64,000 nt of DNA from Burkholderiales bacterium PBB1 (GTDB taxonomy: Bacteria > Pseudomonadota > Gammaproteobacteria > Burkholderiales > Burkholderiaceae_C), in assembly GCA_002255905.1 (NCBI GenBank), contig NKIN01000001.1, positions 1-64,000 on the forward strand, written 5' to 3'. Of the stretch, positions 9,781-17,558 are shown piece by piece. The stretch's first letter is position 1, and every line of letters begins with the position of its first letter. The notes beneath the pieces were generated by a model. The model was not told the DNA's origin. It saw only the letters and a list, made by a program, of their open reading frames with translations, and did not search any database. Both the position numbers and the translations under genes were made by a program.

Positions 9781-10589
9781 CCATCGGGCCAGTTCACCGT
9801 CTCGTCGTTGGCACACGACTCGAACAAAGGCCTGCTGAACAGGTATCCCTGCATCAGGCGGACGCCCAGGTCCTTCAAGAAGAGGTATTCGCCCAGCGTC
9901 TCGATGCCTTCGACGACGATGCGGATGCCCAACTCGTCGCAAATCCGCACCACGCCTCTGGCAATCGCCTGGCGGGCGCGGTCTTGATCGATGTGACGCA
10001 CCAGACCCATGTCGAGCTTGACGATGTCGGGCTGGAATTCAGCGAGCAGGTTCAAGCCGGCATAGCCGGCACCGAAGTCATCGATCGCGGTGAGGAACCC
10101 GATGCGCTTGTACTCGCGCAGGATCTCTGCGAGCCATTTGCCGTCGTTGATGTGCTCGCCCTCGACGGTCTCGAAGATGATCTTCTCGACAGGGAACCCG
10201 TGGGTCTTGGCCGCGGCCAGCGTGGCGCGAATGCACAGCTCCGGCTTGTAGATGGCGTTGGGCATGAAGTTGATCGACAGCCTCGACAGCATGCCGAGCT
10301 GGGCCGCCGTCTTGATGGCCTTGGCGCGGCACGCCTGATCGAACCGATACCGGTTCGCCTCGTTGACTTTCGAAAGCACCGTGGGTGCGCCTTCGCCCTG
10401 GGGGCCACGCACCAGTGCTTCATGCGCAAAGATGCTGCACGTGCCGATGTCGACGATGGGCTGGAACGCGTAACTGAACTGGAATCCCAGGCTTTCGCCA
10501 GGCTTGCAGCTGTCGCACGGCTCGACGGGGGTGCCCGCCGCGTCGAGAGGTACGAAATCAGATGACTGAATGATGGGTATGGATGCCAT
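9738..10589 (-). CDS. EAL-domain cyclic-di-GMP phosphodiesterase
   Basis: A 283-residue stand-alone EAL protein predicted to hydrolyse c-di-GMP. The metal and catalytic set looks complete: EALVRG, Asn in INFMPN, Glu in FETVEG, Asp-Asp in DDFGAGYAG, Lys in KLDMG, Glu in VVEGIET, and QGYLFSRP. No membrane or sensory domain is seen. I chose the ATG at 10589 with GGAG before it rather than the upstream TTG. It lies 17 bases after cheZ, so it is probably the last gene of the mot-che run, where lowering c-di-GMP would favour swimming. Its tail overlaps the convergent regulator gene by 43 bases. Confidence 0.92.
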   Translation of the reverse strand: MASIPIIQSSDFVPLDAAGTPVEPCDSCKPGESLGFQFSYAFQPIVDIGTCSIFAHEALVRGPQGEGAPTVLSKVNEANRYRFDQACRAKAIKTAAQLGMLSRLSINFMPNAIYKPELCIRATLAAAKTHGFPVEKIIFETVEGEHINDGKWLAEILREYKRIGFLTAIDDFGAGYAGLNLLAEFQPDIVKLDMGLVRHIDQDRARQAIARGVVRICDELGIRIVVEGIETLGEYLFLKDLGVRLMQGYLFSRPLFESCANDETVNWPDGQPDSPPTNPLRIA

Positions 10590-10606
10590 AGGCAGGCTCC
10601 ACAAGC

Positions 10607-11254
10607 TCAAAAGCCCAGGCTTGCCAGCAGGTCGTCGACTTCGCCCTGATTGGCCACGACGTCGGTGCGACCTGTGGCATCGACCACCGGCCCTTGCAGA
10701 TGCTGTTCGACCTTTTGCACCTGTTCTGGCGGTGCGGCTTGCACCAGCAGCTTGACCAGGCTGTCTTCCAGATCGCCGGCCAAGGCCACCACCTTGGCGA
10801 CGACTTGACCGGTCAGGTCATGGAAGTCCTGCGCCATCATGATGTCGGTCAGGTGGTTGTCGATGCGCTCCGTCGTCTTCTCGACATCGGTGACGAAGTT
10901 CAGGATGGACCCCGACGCCACCGCCTTCACCGGGTCGGCCACGATGGCCGCCGCGATGCGGCGGGTTTCCTCGATGATGTGCGCGTGGTCTGCCTTCGCG
11001 CAGTCCACCGAGTTCAGTACCTTCTCGGCCGCAGCGCCAGTCTTCTCGGCGATGTAGTTGAGCCGGCTGCGTGCATCGGGCAGGCCTTCGGCTGCAACCT
11101 GCAGCTTGGGCATCACACCGAGTTGACTCAGGGTGTCATGCAACTGCCGCGTGATCGCACCCAGTTGCTGGAACACCTCGGGCGAGGCGCCATGCGGGCT
11201 GCTCGGCGAGGCATCCATCGGAATGCCGGCGTTTGCGAGTTCGTTCATGTTCAT
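10607..11254 (-). CDS. cheZ: CheY-P phosphatase CheZ
   Basis: A 215-residue protein that ends the motor signal by dephosphorylating CheY. It has the long helical hairpin with the active helix IMMAQDFHDLTGQVV, where Gln in the AQD motif is the catalytic residue of the family. The C-terminus reads QGEVDDLLASLGF, the typical CheY-binding peptide on a flexible tether. It follows cheY by 13 bases. Length and motifs are normal for beta- and gammaproteobacterial CheZ. Confidence 0.96.
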   Translation of the reverse strand: MNMNELANAGIPMDASPSSPHGASPEVFQQLGAITRQLHDTLSQLGVMPKLQVAAEGLPDARSRLNYIAEKTGAAAEKVLNSVDCAKADHAHIIEETRRIAAAIVADPVKAVASGSILNFVTDVEKTTERIDNHLTDIMMAQDFHDLTGQVVAKVVALAGDLEDSLVKLLVQAAPPEQVQKVEQHLQGPVVDATGRTDVVANQGEVDDLLASLGF

Positions 11255-11267
11255 GGTGGCCGTCCTT

Positions 11268-11666
11268 TCACGCCGTGGCGGCCAGTTTCTGCATGATCTT
11301 CTGCACCTTCTCTTCCAGCGTCGCCTTCGTGAACGGCTTGACGATGTAGCCGGCAGCGCCGTCCTGGGCTGCGCGCACGATGTCTTCCTTGCGCGCTTCA
11401 GCGGTCACCATCAGCACCGGAAGGTGCTTGAGCGTGTCGTCCTTCTTGATCGCCGACAGCAACTCGAAGCCGTTCATGTTCGGCATGTTGATGTCGCTGA
11501 CGATGAAGTCGAACTTCTGGTTTTTCAGCATACCGAGCGCGACGGCGCCGTCCTCGGCCTCTTCGGCGTTGTTGTAGCCAATCTCCTTGAGCAGGCCGCG
11601 CACGATGCGCCGCATGGTGGAGAAGTCGTCCACGATCAGGAATTTCATGTCGGTCGAGTGGCTCAT
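11268..11666 (-). CDS. cheY: Motor response regulator CheY
   Basis: A 132-residue receiver very like enteric Che[18 protein letters not shown], Asp13/Asp14, phospho-acceptor Asp58 in [13 protein letters not shown], and Lys in [11 protein letters not shown] chose the ATG at 11666; the frame extends 7 residues further but without family support. It lies between motB and cheZ and is the likely direct switch signal binding FliM/FliN. This makes two CheY-like genes in the window. Confidence 0.95.
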   Translation of the reverse strand: MSHSTDMKFLIVDDFSTMRRIVRGLLKEIGYNNAEEAEDGAVALGMLKNQKFDFIVSDINMPNMNGFELLSAIKKDDTLKHLPVLMVTAEARKEDIVRAAQDGAAGYIVKPFTKATLEEKVQKIMQKLAATA

Positions 11667-11707
11667 GGCAATCCTCGGGATGGGCAATCAGAAAGGTGTG
11701 TGTGGTT

Positions 11708-12664
11708 CTATCGGGTGATGCCTGCCGAAATTGAGGGCAGTTCGACAACTGTCGGTGCAGTGCCCGCCGAATCGGTCGGTTCGTCCTGGGCCGACGGGCT
11801 GTTGAAGAAGCGGTCTTCAGCTTCGCGGTTCATCACGATGATGCTGATGCGGCGGTTGGTCGGACTCAGCGGATCGGTGTCGGGCAGCGGTCGGCTCGAG
11901 GCCAGGCCCTGCACCCGCAGCACCCGCGTTTCCGGCAAGCCCCCTGCCAGCAGTTCGCGACGCGACGCGTTGGCGCGGTCAGAAGAAAGCTCCCAGTTGC
12001 TGTAGCCGCGCTCGCCGCTGCTGAATGGCTGCGCATCGGTGTGGCCTTCCAGCGTCAGGTGGTTGGGCACATCGGCCAGCACCTCGCCGATGATCTGCAG
12101 CAACTCGCGCATGTAGGGCTTCACCATCGAACTGCCGCTGTCGAACATGGGCCGGTTGTCGGCGTCGACGATCTGGATGCGCAGGCCTTCGGGGGTCATG
12201 TCCAGCCGGATCTGCGACTGCATCAGTGCGAGTCGCGGGTTGGCCGCCAGCACGTCCTGCACCTTCTGCTTGAGCTCCTCGAGCCGCGCCTTCTCGGCCG
12301 CGCGCAGGTCGGCTTTCAGGGCGAGCAGGTTGATCGTGCTGCGCTTGCCCTCGATGTCGCCTTTCTTGACCTGGCCGTCGGTGCGCGAGAGGTCCTGACC
12401 GCCGCCTTTGAGCACGTGGGCCGAATCGCCCGAACCCGAACCGCCACTCAGCGACACCTTCAGCGGTGAGCTGAAGAAATCGGAGATGCCCTTCTTGTCG
12501 CCCTCGGTGGTCGAACCCAGCAGCCACATCAACAGGAAGAACGCCATCATCGCCGTCACGAAGTCGGCGTACGCGATCTTCCAGGCGCCGCCATGGGCAC
12601 CATGGCCGGCCTTCTTGACCCGCTTGATGATGATCGGCTGCAGTTTCTTGGAGTCACCAGCCAT
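11708..12664 (-). CDS. motB: Flagellar stator protein MotB
   Basis: A 318-residue stator subunit. It has a short basic cytoplasmic start, one membrane helix near 28-50 carrying the proton-binding Asp34 (KIAYADFVTAMMAFF), a plug and linker region, and a periplasmic OmpA-like peptidoglycan-binding domain about 160-290 (LTLEGHTDAQPF, SSDRANASRRELL, NRRISIIV). A Ser/Pro/Thr-rich tail ends the protein. It follows motA after an unusually long 132-base spacer. Function as the ion-conducting anchor is secure, and Asp plus family type suggest proton driving. Confidence 0.97.
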   Translation of the reverse strand: MAGDSKKLQPIIIKRVKKAGHGAHGGAWKIAYADFVTAMMAFFLLMWLLGSTTEGDKKGISDFFSSPLKVSLSGGSGSGDSAHVLKGGGQDLSRTDGQVKKGDIEGKRSTINLLALKADLRAAEKARLEELKQKVQDVLAANPRLALMQSQIRLDMTPEGLRIQIVDADNRPMFDSGSSMVKPYMRELLQIIGEVLADVPNHLTLEGHTDAQPFSSGERGYSNWELSSDRANASRRELLAGGLPETRVLRVQGLASSRPLPDTDPLSPTNRRISIIVMNREAEDRFFNSPSAQDEPTDSAGTAPTVVELPSISAGITR

Positions 12665-12796
12665 TGGTGGCTCCTTTCAACGTTCGTCTGGCGTAGGCGA
12701 GCGCAGCGAGGCCTTCATCAAGCCACGCCCCAGGGACGGGTCGCCCGGCCCGATGGGTGGCGCCCCTCGGGGGCAGGAGCGGAGCGACTGGGGGGC
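12665..12796. repeat. Structured GC-rich spacer between motA and motB
   Basis: motA and motB usually abut, but here 132 bases separate them. The stretch holds GCCCCTCGGGGGC and neighbouring G-runs and C-runs that can fold into a stem. It resembles the CCCCTCGGGG-type intergenic palindromes scattered in Burkholderiales genomes. It may act as an mRNA-stability or partial-termination element that sets the MotA to MotB ratio; that role is inference. Confidence 0.45.
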
Positions 12797-13657
12797 TCAC
12801 TTCTTTCCTTTGACGTGGCTTTCGAGTTCCGCGAAAGTGGGGCGGTCGGTGGAGAACAGTACCTTGCGGCCGAATTCCACCGCCACTTGCGGCGCGTAGC
12901 CCTGCATGCTGGCGAGCAGCGTGGTCTTGATGCACTGCAGCTCCTTGGAGCCGTCTTCGACCTTTTGTTCCAGCAGCCCGCCCAGGGGCTCGACGAAGCC
13001 GTAAGCCAGCAGGATGCCGAGGAAGGTGCCGACCAGTGCCGAGGCGATCATGCCGCCCAGAATGGCCGGTGCCTGGCCGACCGAGCCCATGGTGTTCACC
13101 ACGCCCAGCACGGCCGCCACGATGCCGAAGGCGGGCAGGCCGCCCGCGAGTCGCGCGATCGCGGCCACGGCCGCGTGTTCTTCGTTGTGATGGGTCTCGA
13201 TCTCGCTGTCCATCAGGCTTTCGATCTCGTGGGCATTCAGGTTGCCCGAGACCATCATGCGCAGGTAGTCGGTGATGAACTCGACCACATGGTGGTCGCC
13301 GCCGACCACGGGGTACTTCTTGAAGACCGCCGAGTTGTGCGGGTCTTCGACGTCCTGTTCGATGGACATCAGGCCTTCCTTGCGGGCCTTCTGCAGGATG
13401 TCGTAGAGCAGCGCCATCAATTCCATGTAGCGCGCCTTGCTGTACTTGCTGCCCTTGAAGCAGGCGCCCAGTCCCTTCAGGCTGGACTTGATGACCTTCA
13501 TCTGGTTGTTGGCCAGGAACGCGCCGAGCGCCGCACCCAGGATAGTGATCAATTCGAACGGCAACGCCTTCAGAATCACCTGGATGTTTCCACCGTGAAA
13601 GATGTACACGCCAAAGATGCAGGCCATGGCCAGGCCCCAACCGATGAGTACGAACAT
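12797..13657 (-). CDS. motA: Flagellar stator protein MotA
   Basis: A 286-residue membrane protein with four predicted helices: two near the start (FVLIGWGLAMACIFGVYIF; FELITILGAALGAFLANN) and two near 170-225 (PAFGIVAAVLGVVNTM; GGMIASALVGTFLGILLAYG). A charged cytoplasmic loop between pairs contacts FliG, and the conserved Pro residues flank helix 3. With MotB it forms the proton-driven stator. A sigma-28-like promoter lies 58 bases upstream and a terminator isolates it from flhC, so stator genes appear to be a separate late transcript. Confidence 0.97.
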   Translation of the reverse strand: MFVLIGWGLAMACIFGVYIFHGGNIQVILKALPFELITILGAALGAFLANNQMKVIKSSLKGLGACFKGSKYSKARYMELMALLYDILQKARKEGLMSIEQDVEDPHNSAVFKKYPVVGGDHHVVEFITDYLRMMVSGNLNAHEIESLMDSEIETHHNEEHAAVAAIARLAGGLPAFGIVAAVLGVVNTMGSVGQAPAILGGMIASALVGTFLGILLAYGFVEPLGGLLEQKVEDGSKELQCIKTTLLASMQGYAPQVAVEFGRKVLFSTDRPTFAELESHVKGKK

Positions 13658-13714
13658 GCTGAGACAGTTTCCGAAGTGAGTGCCCGGCGCGGCCGGCGTG
13701 ACGCGCTTGCTCCT

Positions 13715-13741
13715 ATATCGACCCGATCGATCGAGCCTTGA
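13715..13741 (-). promoter_or_regulatory. Sigma-28-like promoter of motA
   Basis: Read on the minus strand: TCAA, exactly 15 bases, GTCGATAT (6/8 to GCCGATAA). The -35 box is followed by G, giving the TCAAG seen at fliC, fliD, fliS and the 84-residue gene. A start near 13705 would leave a leader of about 48 bases. Confidence 0.7.
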
Positions 13742-13810
13742 GTGTGCGGTGGCTCAGGGTGGGGTGATGCCCGCATCAACGGGCCAATCGACGGCCATTC
13801 CGGAAGTCCC

Positions 13811-13835
13811 AAAAAAAATGGACCCCGAGGGGCCC
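13811..13835 (-). terminator. Intrinsic terminator after flhC
   Basis: On the minus strand GGGCCCCTCGGGGTCC forms a GC-rich hairpin with a four-base loop and is followed by A and eight Ts. It lies 128 bases after the flhC stop and about 70 bases before the motA promoter, and should separate flhDC from motAB transcription. Confidence 0.8.
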
Positions 13836-13963
13836 AGTGGAACGCACACGGGGTGCGAGGAGGAGACAACACGCAAGAAACCGGTAGCGCAATGAGAGGC
13901 TCATCGGTGCGTCGCCCGGCGACTTGAGCGCACGGGCCAGCGCACAGACCGAAACCGTGAGAT

Positions 13964-14500
13964 TCAGTGCAACTGGATGCCACCTGCGGCCTTGCCTTTG
14001 CCGGCGCGCGCCGGTGGGTTGCACAGGCCGCACACATAGTGGCGCGAAATTTCGTGAGGGTGGGTGACGAAGTGCCCACCGCACTTCGAGCACTTGGTCA
14101 TGGTGAGCATGCCGTTGTCAATGAACTTGACCAGGCGCCAGGCACGCGTCACTGACAGCAGTTCTTCCAGGCCCTGGGCCTTGGTCTGCTCCTGGTAGAG
14201 CTGGTAGGCCTTGATGACGGTGTCGATCTCGTCCATCTCGGCGACCTTGTTCAGGTACTCGTGGATGTTCAGGAACAGCGACGAATGGATGTTCGGCTGC
14301 CAGGTCATGAACCAGTCGGTCGAGAAGGGCAGTTGTCCCTTGGAAGGCGACTTGCCGGCGACTTCCTTGTACAGGCGCAGCAGGCGCTCGTAGCTCAGAT
14401 CGGTTTCGCTCTCCAGCACCTGCAGGCGGGCGCCGAGGTGGATGAGCGTCACGGCACGTTCGATTTGCCGCGCTTCGGTCAGGATGCTTTTGCTGCGCAT
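13964..14500 (-). CDS. flhC: Flagellar master regulator subunit FlhC
   Basis: A 178-residue partner of FlhD; the FlhD4C2 complex activates class II flagellar promoters with sigma-70. The C-terminal zinc site is complete: Cys137, Cys140, Cys157 and Cys160 in CSKCGG and CGLCNPP. The N-terminal helical part (LTEARQIERAVTLIHLGAR) is typical. It lies 25 bases after flhD. The roughly 300 bases that follow up to motA hold a terminator and the motA promoter but no gene. Confidence 0.96.
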   Translation of the reverse strand: MRSKSILTEARQIERAVTLIHLGARLQVLESETDLSYERLLRLYKEVAGKSPSKGQLPFSTDWFMTWQPNIHSSLFLNIHEYLNKVAEMDEIDTVIKAYQLYQEQTKAQGLEELLSVTRAWRLVKFIDNGMLTMTKCSKCGGHFVTHPHEISRHYVCGLCNPPARAGKGKAAGGIQLH

Positions 14501-14525
14501 GGTGTCTCTCCTCGTTTTGATGGGG

Positions 14526-14849
14526 TCAGGCTGCTTCTTGGTGGCGGCCGGCCATCAGGATGCTGGCGTGCAGGCGGCTGGTCATGTCGTTGGCGGCGCC
14601 CTTGCCATGGTTGGTCAGCAGACCCCAGACCATGTCGTCGTCCATGCGGAAGCGGCACAGCAGGGTGTTGCCCGAAGCGATCTTCATCATCTGCGCCGGC
14701 GTCATCAGGTTCAGCAAGGCGGCGTTCTCTTCACTGATGCCCAGGCGGTACAGCGCCTGTTCGCGGTCGCTGCGAATCAGGCTTTGCGCCAGCATCAGGT
14801 ACGACAGGTTGGCTTCGCGGATTTCGGTGAGGATCTGGTCGGCGGTCAT
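14526..14849 (-). CDS. flhD: Flagellar master regulator subunit FlhD
   Basis: A 107-residue helical protein that tetramerises and joins FlhC on DNA. The start MTADQILTEIREANLSYLML and the central QSLIRSDREQALYRLGI stretch are characteristic. Presence of flhDC rather than fleQ/flrA marks the cascade as the beta/enteric kind. It heads the flhDC transcript. The upstream region carries two inverted repeats that may bind regulators. Confidence 0.96.
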   Translation of the reverse strand: MTADQILTEIREANLSYLMLAQSLIRSDREQALYRLGISEENAALLNLMTPAQMMKIASGNTLLCRFRMDDDMVWGLLTNHGKGAANDMTSRLHASILMAGRHQEAA

Positions 14850-15109
14850 GGCAATGTCCTTGTGTCTGGGCTTCGGTGACGGTGTGTCGCGGCGGGGCCT
14901 TGTTTCACTCTGCTGGTTTCAAAACCGGCGCAACGTGAAACAGATTGTGAAGACCAGAGATGGGGGCTGACATCAGGCCATCTCTGTGGCTTGAGTCCCT
15001 CTTTTGCCATCCAGCCTGTCAGGCAACTTCCTACACGGAGCCTGTGTGGCGGCGTGCACTGCAGGGGCCCTTCCCAGGGCCTGCAGGCGATTGCTTGATG
15101 GGGAGGCAC
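14850..15109 (-). promoter_or_regulatory. flhDC upstream control region with two inverted repeats
   Basis: No gene is visible in this 260-base stretch. It contains TGTTTCAC (14901-14908) facing GTGAAACA (14935-14942), and CAGAGATGG (14955-14963) facing CCATCTCTG (14978-14986). Both are perfect arm pairs about 50-140 bases upstream of flhD, a suitable place for operators of a master gene. A further Pst-type stem (CTGCAGG/CCTGCAG) lies near 15059-15086. I could not place a convincing -35/-10 pair. Confidence 0.45.
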
Positions 15110-15130
15110 GGGCGGCGACAGGCGCCGCCC
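15110..15130 (-). terminator. Hairpin after the cytochrome c gene
   Basis: GGGCGGCG pairs perfectly with CGCCGCCC across a 5-base loop, 6 bases after the stop codon. There is no U-run, so it may protect the 3' end or work with Rho. Confidence 0.45.
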
Positions 15131-15136
15131 GCGCGG

Positions 15137-15538
15137 TCACTTGACGCTGGCCAGGTAGGCGATCAGGTCAGCGCGGGCCTTGGCATCGGGCAGCCCGTCG
15201 TACTTCATGGTGCCGCCCGGAACGGCCTTCTTGGGCGCCGTCACGTAGGCGTCGATCTGCTCCGGGGTCCAGGTGTAGCCGCTGGATTTCATGGCATCCG
15301 AATACTTGAAGTCGGCGATGGCCGCGGCCTTGCGGCCGACCACAGCGAACAGCGACGGCCCTTTCTTGTTCTTGCCTTCCTTCATGCTGTGGCACTCGGC
15401 GCATTGGCCGGCAAAGACATCCAAACCCGCCTGGGTGTCGCCAGCACCCCAGGACACCGCAGGGGCCAGCGCGAACACCGCACCAGCGATCAGGGTGCCG
15501 CGGGCGGCACGCTTCCACCGAGCACCGACAAGAGACAT
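15137..15538 (-). CDS. Periplasmic class I cytochrome c
   Basis: A 133-residue small electron carrier. The signal peptide covers about residues 1-32 (basic start, hydrophobic core, cleavage near SWGAG). The haem site is CAECH (Cys46, Cys49, His50) and the Met ligand lies in GGTMKYDG. This is the short cytochrome c552/c2 pattern. I chose the ATG at 15538; an in-frame TTG at 15556 overlaps the upstream gene end. It follows the cytochrome-porin gene by 14 bases and would be a natural periplasmic acceptor for electrons from it. Confidence 0.92.
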   Translation of the reverse strand: MSLVGARWKRAARGTLIAGAVFALAPAVSWGAGDTQAGLDVFAGQCAECHSMKEGKNKKGPSLFAVVGRKAAAIADFKYSDAMKSSGYTWTPEQIDAYVTAPKKAVPGGTMKYDGLPDAKARADLIAYLASVK

Positions 15539-15552
15539 GTCCGCCAGCCCGT

Positions 15553-16899
15553 TCAAAACGCAGTCCAGACGTAGAGGAACAGCGTGTTGTTGTCAGAGGC
15601 GCGTCGCCCCGTGCCGTCGTAGTTCTTTGAGGACCCGTTGTATTGGCCGTAGAACGTGTACTGCGCGCCCAACCTCACGTTCGCCCAGGGCGCGCCCCAG
15701 GAGGCTTCCTTGCCGAATGGCGTCCAGTTGAGTTCCATGACGCCGCCCGAGGTGTTGGGCCGTGTGCGCGTGTTGTCGGCGTACAAGGCGCTGTCGGAGT
15801 CACCACGGGTGCTGAAGTAGCCCAGTGATGCACCCCAGGTTTGCTGGTACGTGTATGACGTGTTCAGCTTGAGTTCGCTGAGGTGCCCGAACTTGTTGGT
15901 GGCCTCACCCGATCCCAGCAGTGCGCTGCGCTTCTGATGCTCGCGCAGATAGCTGCCCTGCACGGTGACGATGTGCTCGCGGGTGCCCAGGTACTGGTAC
16001 ATCGCATCGACGCCGATGTCGTTGTAGCCGTTGAACTGATTGACGTTGCGATCAGGCTGCAGGCTGCCGCTCAGACCGAACAACCCAGCCGAGTAGGCCT
16101 GCGTCTTGAGGTCCTTGAAGTAGGCCAGGCGCCAGTAGGCCGAGCCGGATTTCAAGCGACCCGGGTCTTCGGAGAGATCCAGGCCGAGCTTCTCCTGCGT
16201 GTTCCTGGGCAGGGATCGGTAAGTACCTGCTTCGGCATACCAGCTGTTGTCGTAGAACGCATAGGCCGTCAGCCCGAGCACGCGCTGCTCGACCGCGCCG
16301 TTGGCGAACGAGCCGGTCTCGGCGCCGCTGTAGCCGAACGGGGTGGTCACGTACGGAAAGCTCCAGACCGACAGCGTGTTGAACGGGTCCTGCACGCCGG
16401 GGTTGTTGTTCAGCGACAGGCCCACCACCAGATCCCGGCCACCCAACGAGGTGGCATGCGCAAGGCGCAGGTCCATCTGATCGATCGAGCTGTCGCCAGA
16501 GGTGCCGTCGTACGTGAGTTGCACGAAGGAGCCGAGGTTCTCGGTCAATCGGCCCGCCAGAAACAGCGAGATCTCGTCGACGCTGACGTTGTTGTTCCGG
16601 TTGTAGCCGTGGTCGGGCGGATCGGCGAGCTTCTTGTTGGTGTTGGTGAAAGAGGCGACAGCCATGCCTGACACCGGGACATGTCCGTCCTTGCCGTCGC
16701 TGTCGGTGTAGCCACCGATCTTGAACTTGATGCCATAAGGCGTGAGCTGCGGGCCGAACGAGCCCACGTGACAGGCTGCGCAGTCCTGCCCGGTCTGGCG
16801 CGCGTAGCTGGGCACGGCCTGGCTGGGCGACGCCCACAGCAACAGGCAGGCCAGTCCGAGCCCGGGGGACACGCGACGAAACATACTTCTCAACGACAT
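15553..16899 (-). CDS. Fused outer-membrane monohaem cytochrome-porin, Cyc2-like
   Basis: A 448-residue exported protein. The signal peptide ends near SPSQA28; the mature start VPSYARQTGQDCAACHVGSF carries one haem site (Cys40, Cys43, His44), then LTPYGIKFKIGGYT. The rest (about 70-448) has alternating polar and hydrophobic strands, no long helix, and ends in FLYVWTAF, a terminal Phe typical of outer-membrane barrels. One CxxCH at the front of a barrel of about 400 residues is the plan of Cyc2, the iron-oxidation cytochrome-porin. It could instead belong to a related cytochrome-porin family of unknown substrate. Its start overlaps the cytochrome b561 gene by 10 bases, implying coupled translation. 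Fe(II) oxidation here is inference. Confidence 0.75.
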   Translation of the reverse strand: MSLRSMFRRVSPGLGLACLLLWASPSQAVPSYARQTGQDCAACHVGSFGPQLTPYGIKFKIGGYTDSDGKDGHVPVSGMAVASFTNTNKKLADPPDHGYNRNNNVSVDEISLFLAGRLTENLGSFVQLTYDGTSGDSSIDQMDLRLAHATSLGGRDLVVGLSLNNNPGVQDPFNTLSVWSFPYVTTPFGYSGAETGSFANGAVEQRVLGLTAYAFYDNSWYAEAGTYRSLPRNTQEKLGLDLSEDPGRLKSGSAYWRLAYFKDLKTQAYSAGLFGLSGSLQPDRNVNQFNGYNDIGVDAMYQYLGTREHIVTVQGSYLREHQKRSALLGSGEATNKFGHLSELKLNTSYTYQQTWGASLGYFSTRGDSDSALYADNTRTRPNTSGGVMELNWTPFGKEASWGAPWANVRLGAQYTFYGQYNGSSKNYDGTGRRASDNNTLFLYVWTAF

Positions 16900-17531
16900 G
16901 GTTGGTCCTTCATGCACAGTTCGGTGGAGGAAAAAGCGGTGGAATTCGAGGCCGCCGTTGCCTTGGCGCGCAGGCCGGGCCACATGGCTGCAAGCACCCC
17001 ATCGCGGCGGATGTGGTGGTGCCATGCCGCGGCGGCGCCGTGCAGTGCGATCAGTGCCAGCAGGCCCCAGGCGGTCCAGGTGTGGATGAGCTCGACGGTG
17101 TCGGCCAGGTCGAGGTCGCGCTCGGTCAGCAGCGGCAGGCTTCCCAGCAGCGGCAGGTTGACGGGCTGCCCGCGCGCATTGGTCAGCAACCAACCGAGCA
17201 GCGGCAGCGACATCAGCGAGGCGTACATGAGGGCCTGAACGAACCGGGACACCCACCGCTGCCAGGGCGTCAGCGGCGTCAGTGGACGGGCCAGCGAGAG
17301 CCGGCTGCGCAAGGCCAGCCTGAGGACAGCCAGGCTGCCGATCAGCAGCCCCGCGATGCGGTGGCCTTGCAGCAGCAGAGTGCGGGCGGTCTTGTCGTCG
17401 ATCCATTCGCGAGACACCACCAGGCCGAAAACGACCAGCAGCAGCGCTGCCGTGATCCAGTGACCGATCACGATCGGCTTGGGGTGGGTGGGATGCGGAT
17501 CGAGGTCCGTCAACGACGCCGGGTGGGGCAT
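16890..17531 (-). CDS. Cytochrome b561-type membrane protein
   Basis: A 213-residue inner-membrane dihaem cytochrome b of the bacterial b561 family. Four helices are visible with candidate haem His residues in VIGHWITAALLL, LLQGHRIAGLL, and IHTWTAWGLLALIALHG. It could pass electrons between the quinone pool and periplasmic carriers. I chose the ATG at 17531, since the frame before it is unlike the family. It leads the b561, cytochrome-porin, cytochrome c run. A 17-base perfect palindrome lies 27 bases upstream. Confidence 0.85.
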   Translation of the reverse strand: MPHPASLTDLDPHPTHPKPIVIGHWITAALLLVVFGLVVSREWIDDKTARTLLLQGHRIAGLLIGSLAVLRLALRSRLSLARPLTPLTPWQRWVSRFVQALMYASLMSLPLLGWLLTNARGQPVNLPLLGSLPLLTERDLDLADTVELIHTWTAWGLLALIALHGAAAAWHHHIRRDGVLAAMWPGLRAKATAASNSTAFSSTELCMKDQPCR

Positions 17532-17558
17532 ACAGGCTCGCGATGAAAGGTGGAACCG

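Noticed and set aside
12654-13640. Minus-strand frame of 328 codons within motA and its spacer
   Set aside because: It is out of frame with motA, rich in Arg/Gly/Pro and carries no motif.
16900-17406. N-terminal extension of the cytochrome-porin frame by about 169 codons
   Set aside because: The extension lies inside the b561 gene in another frame, while MSLRSMFRR... is a normal signal peptide start at 16899.
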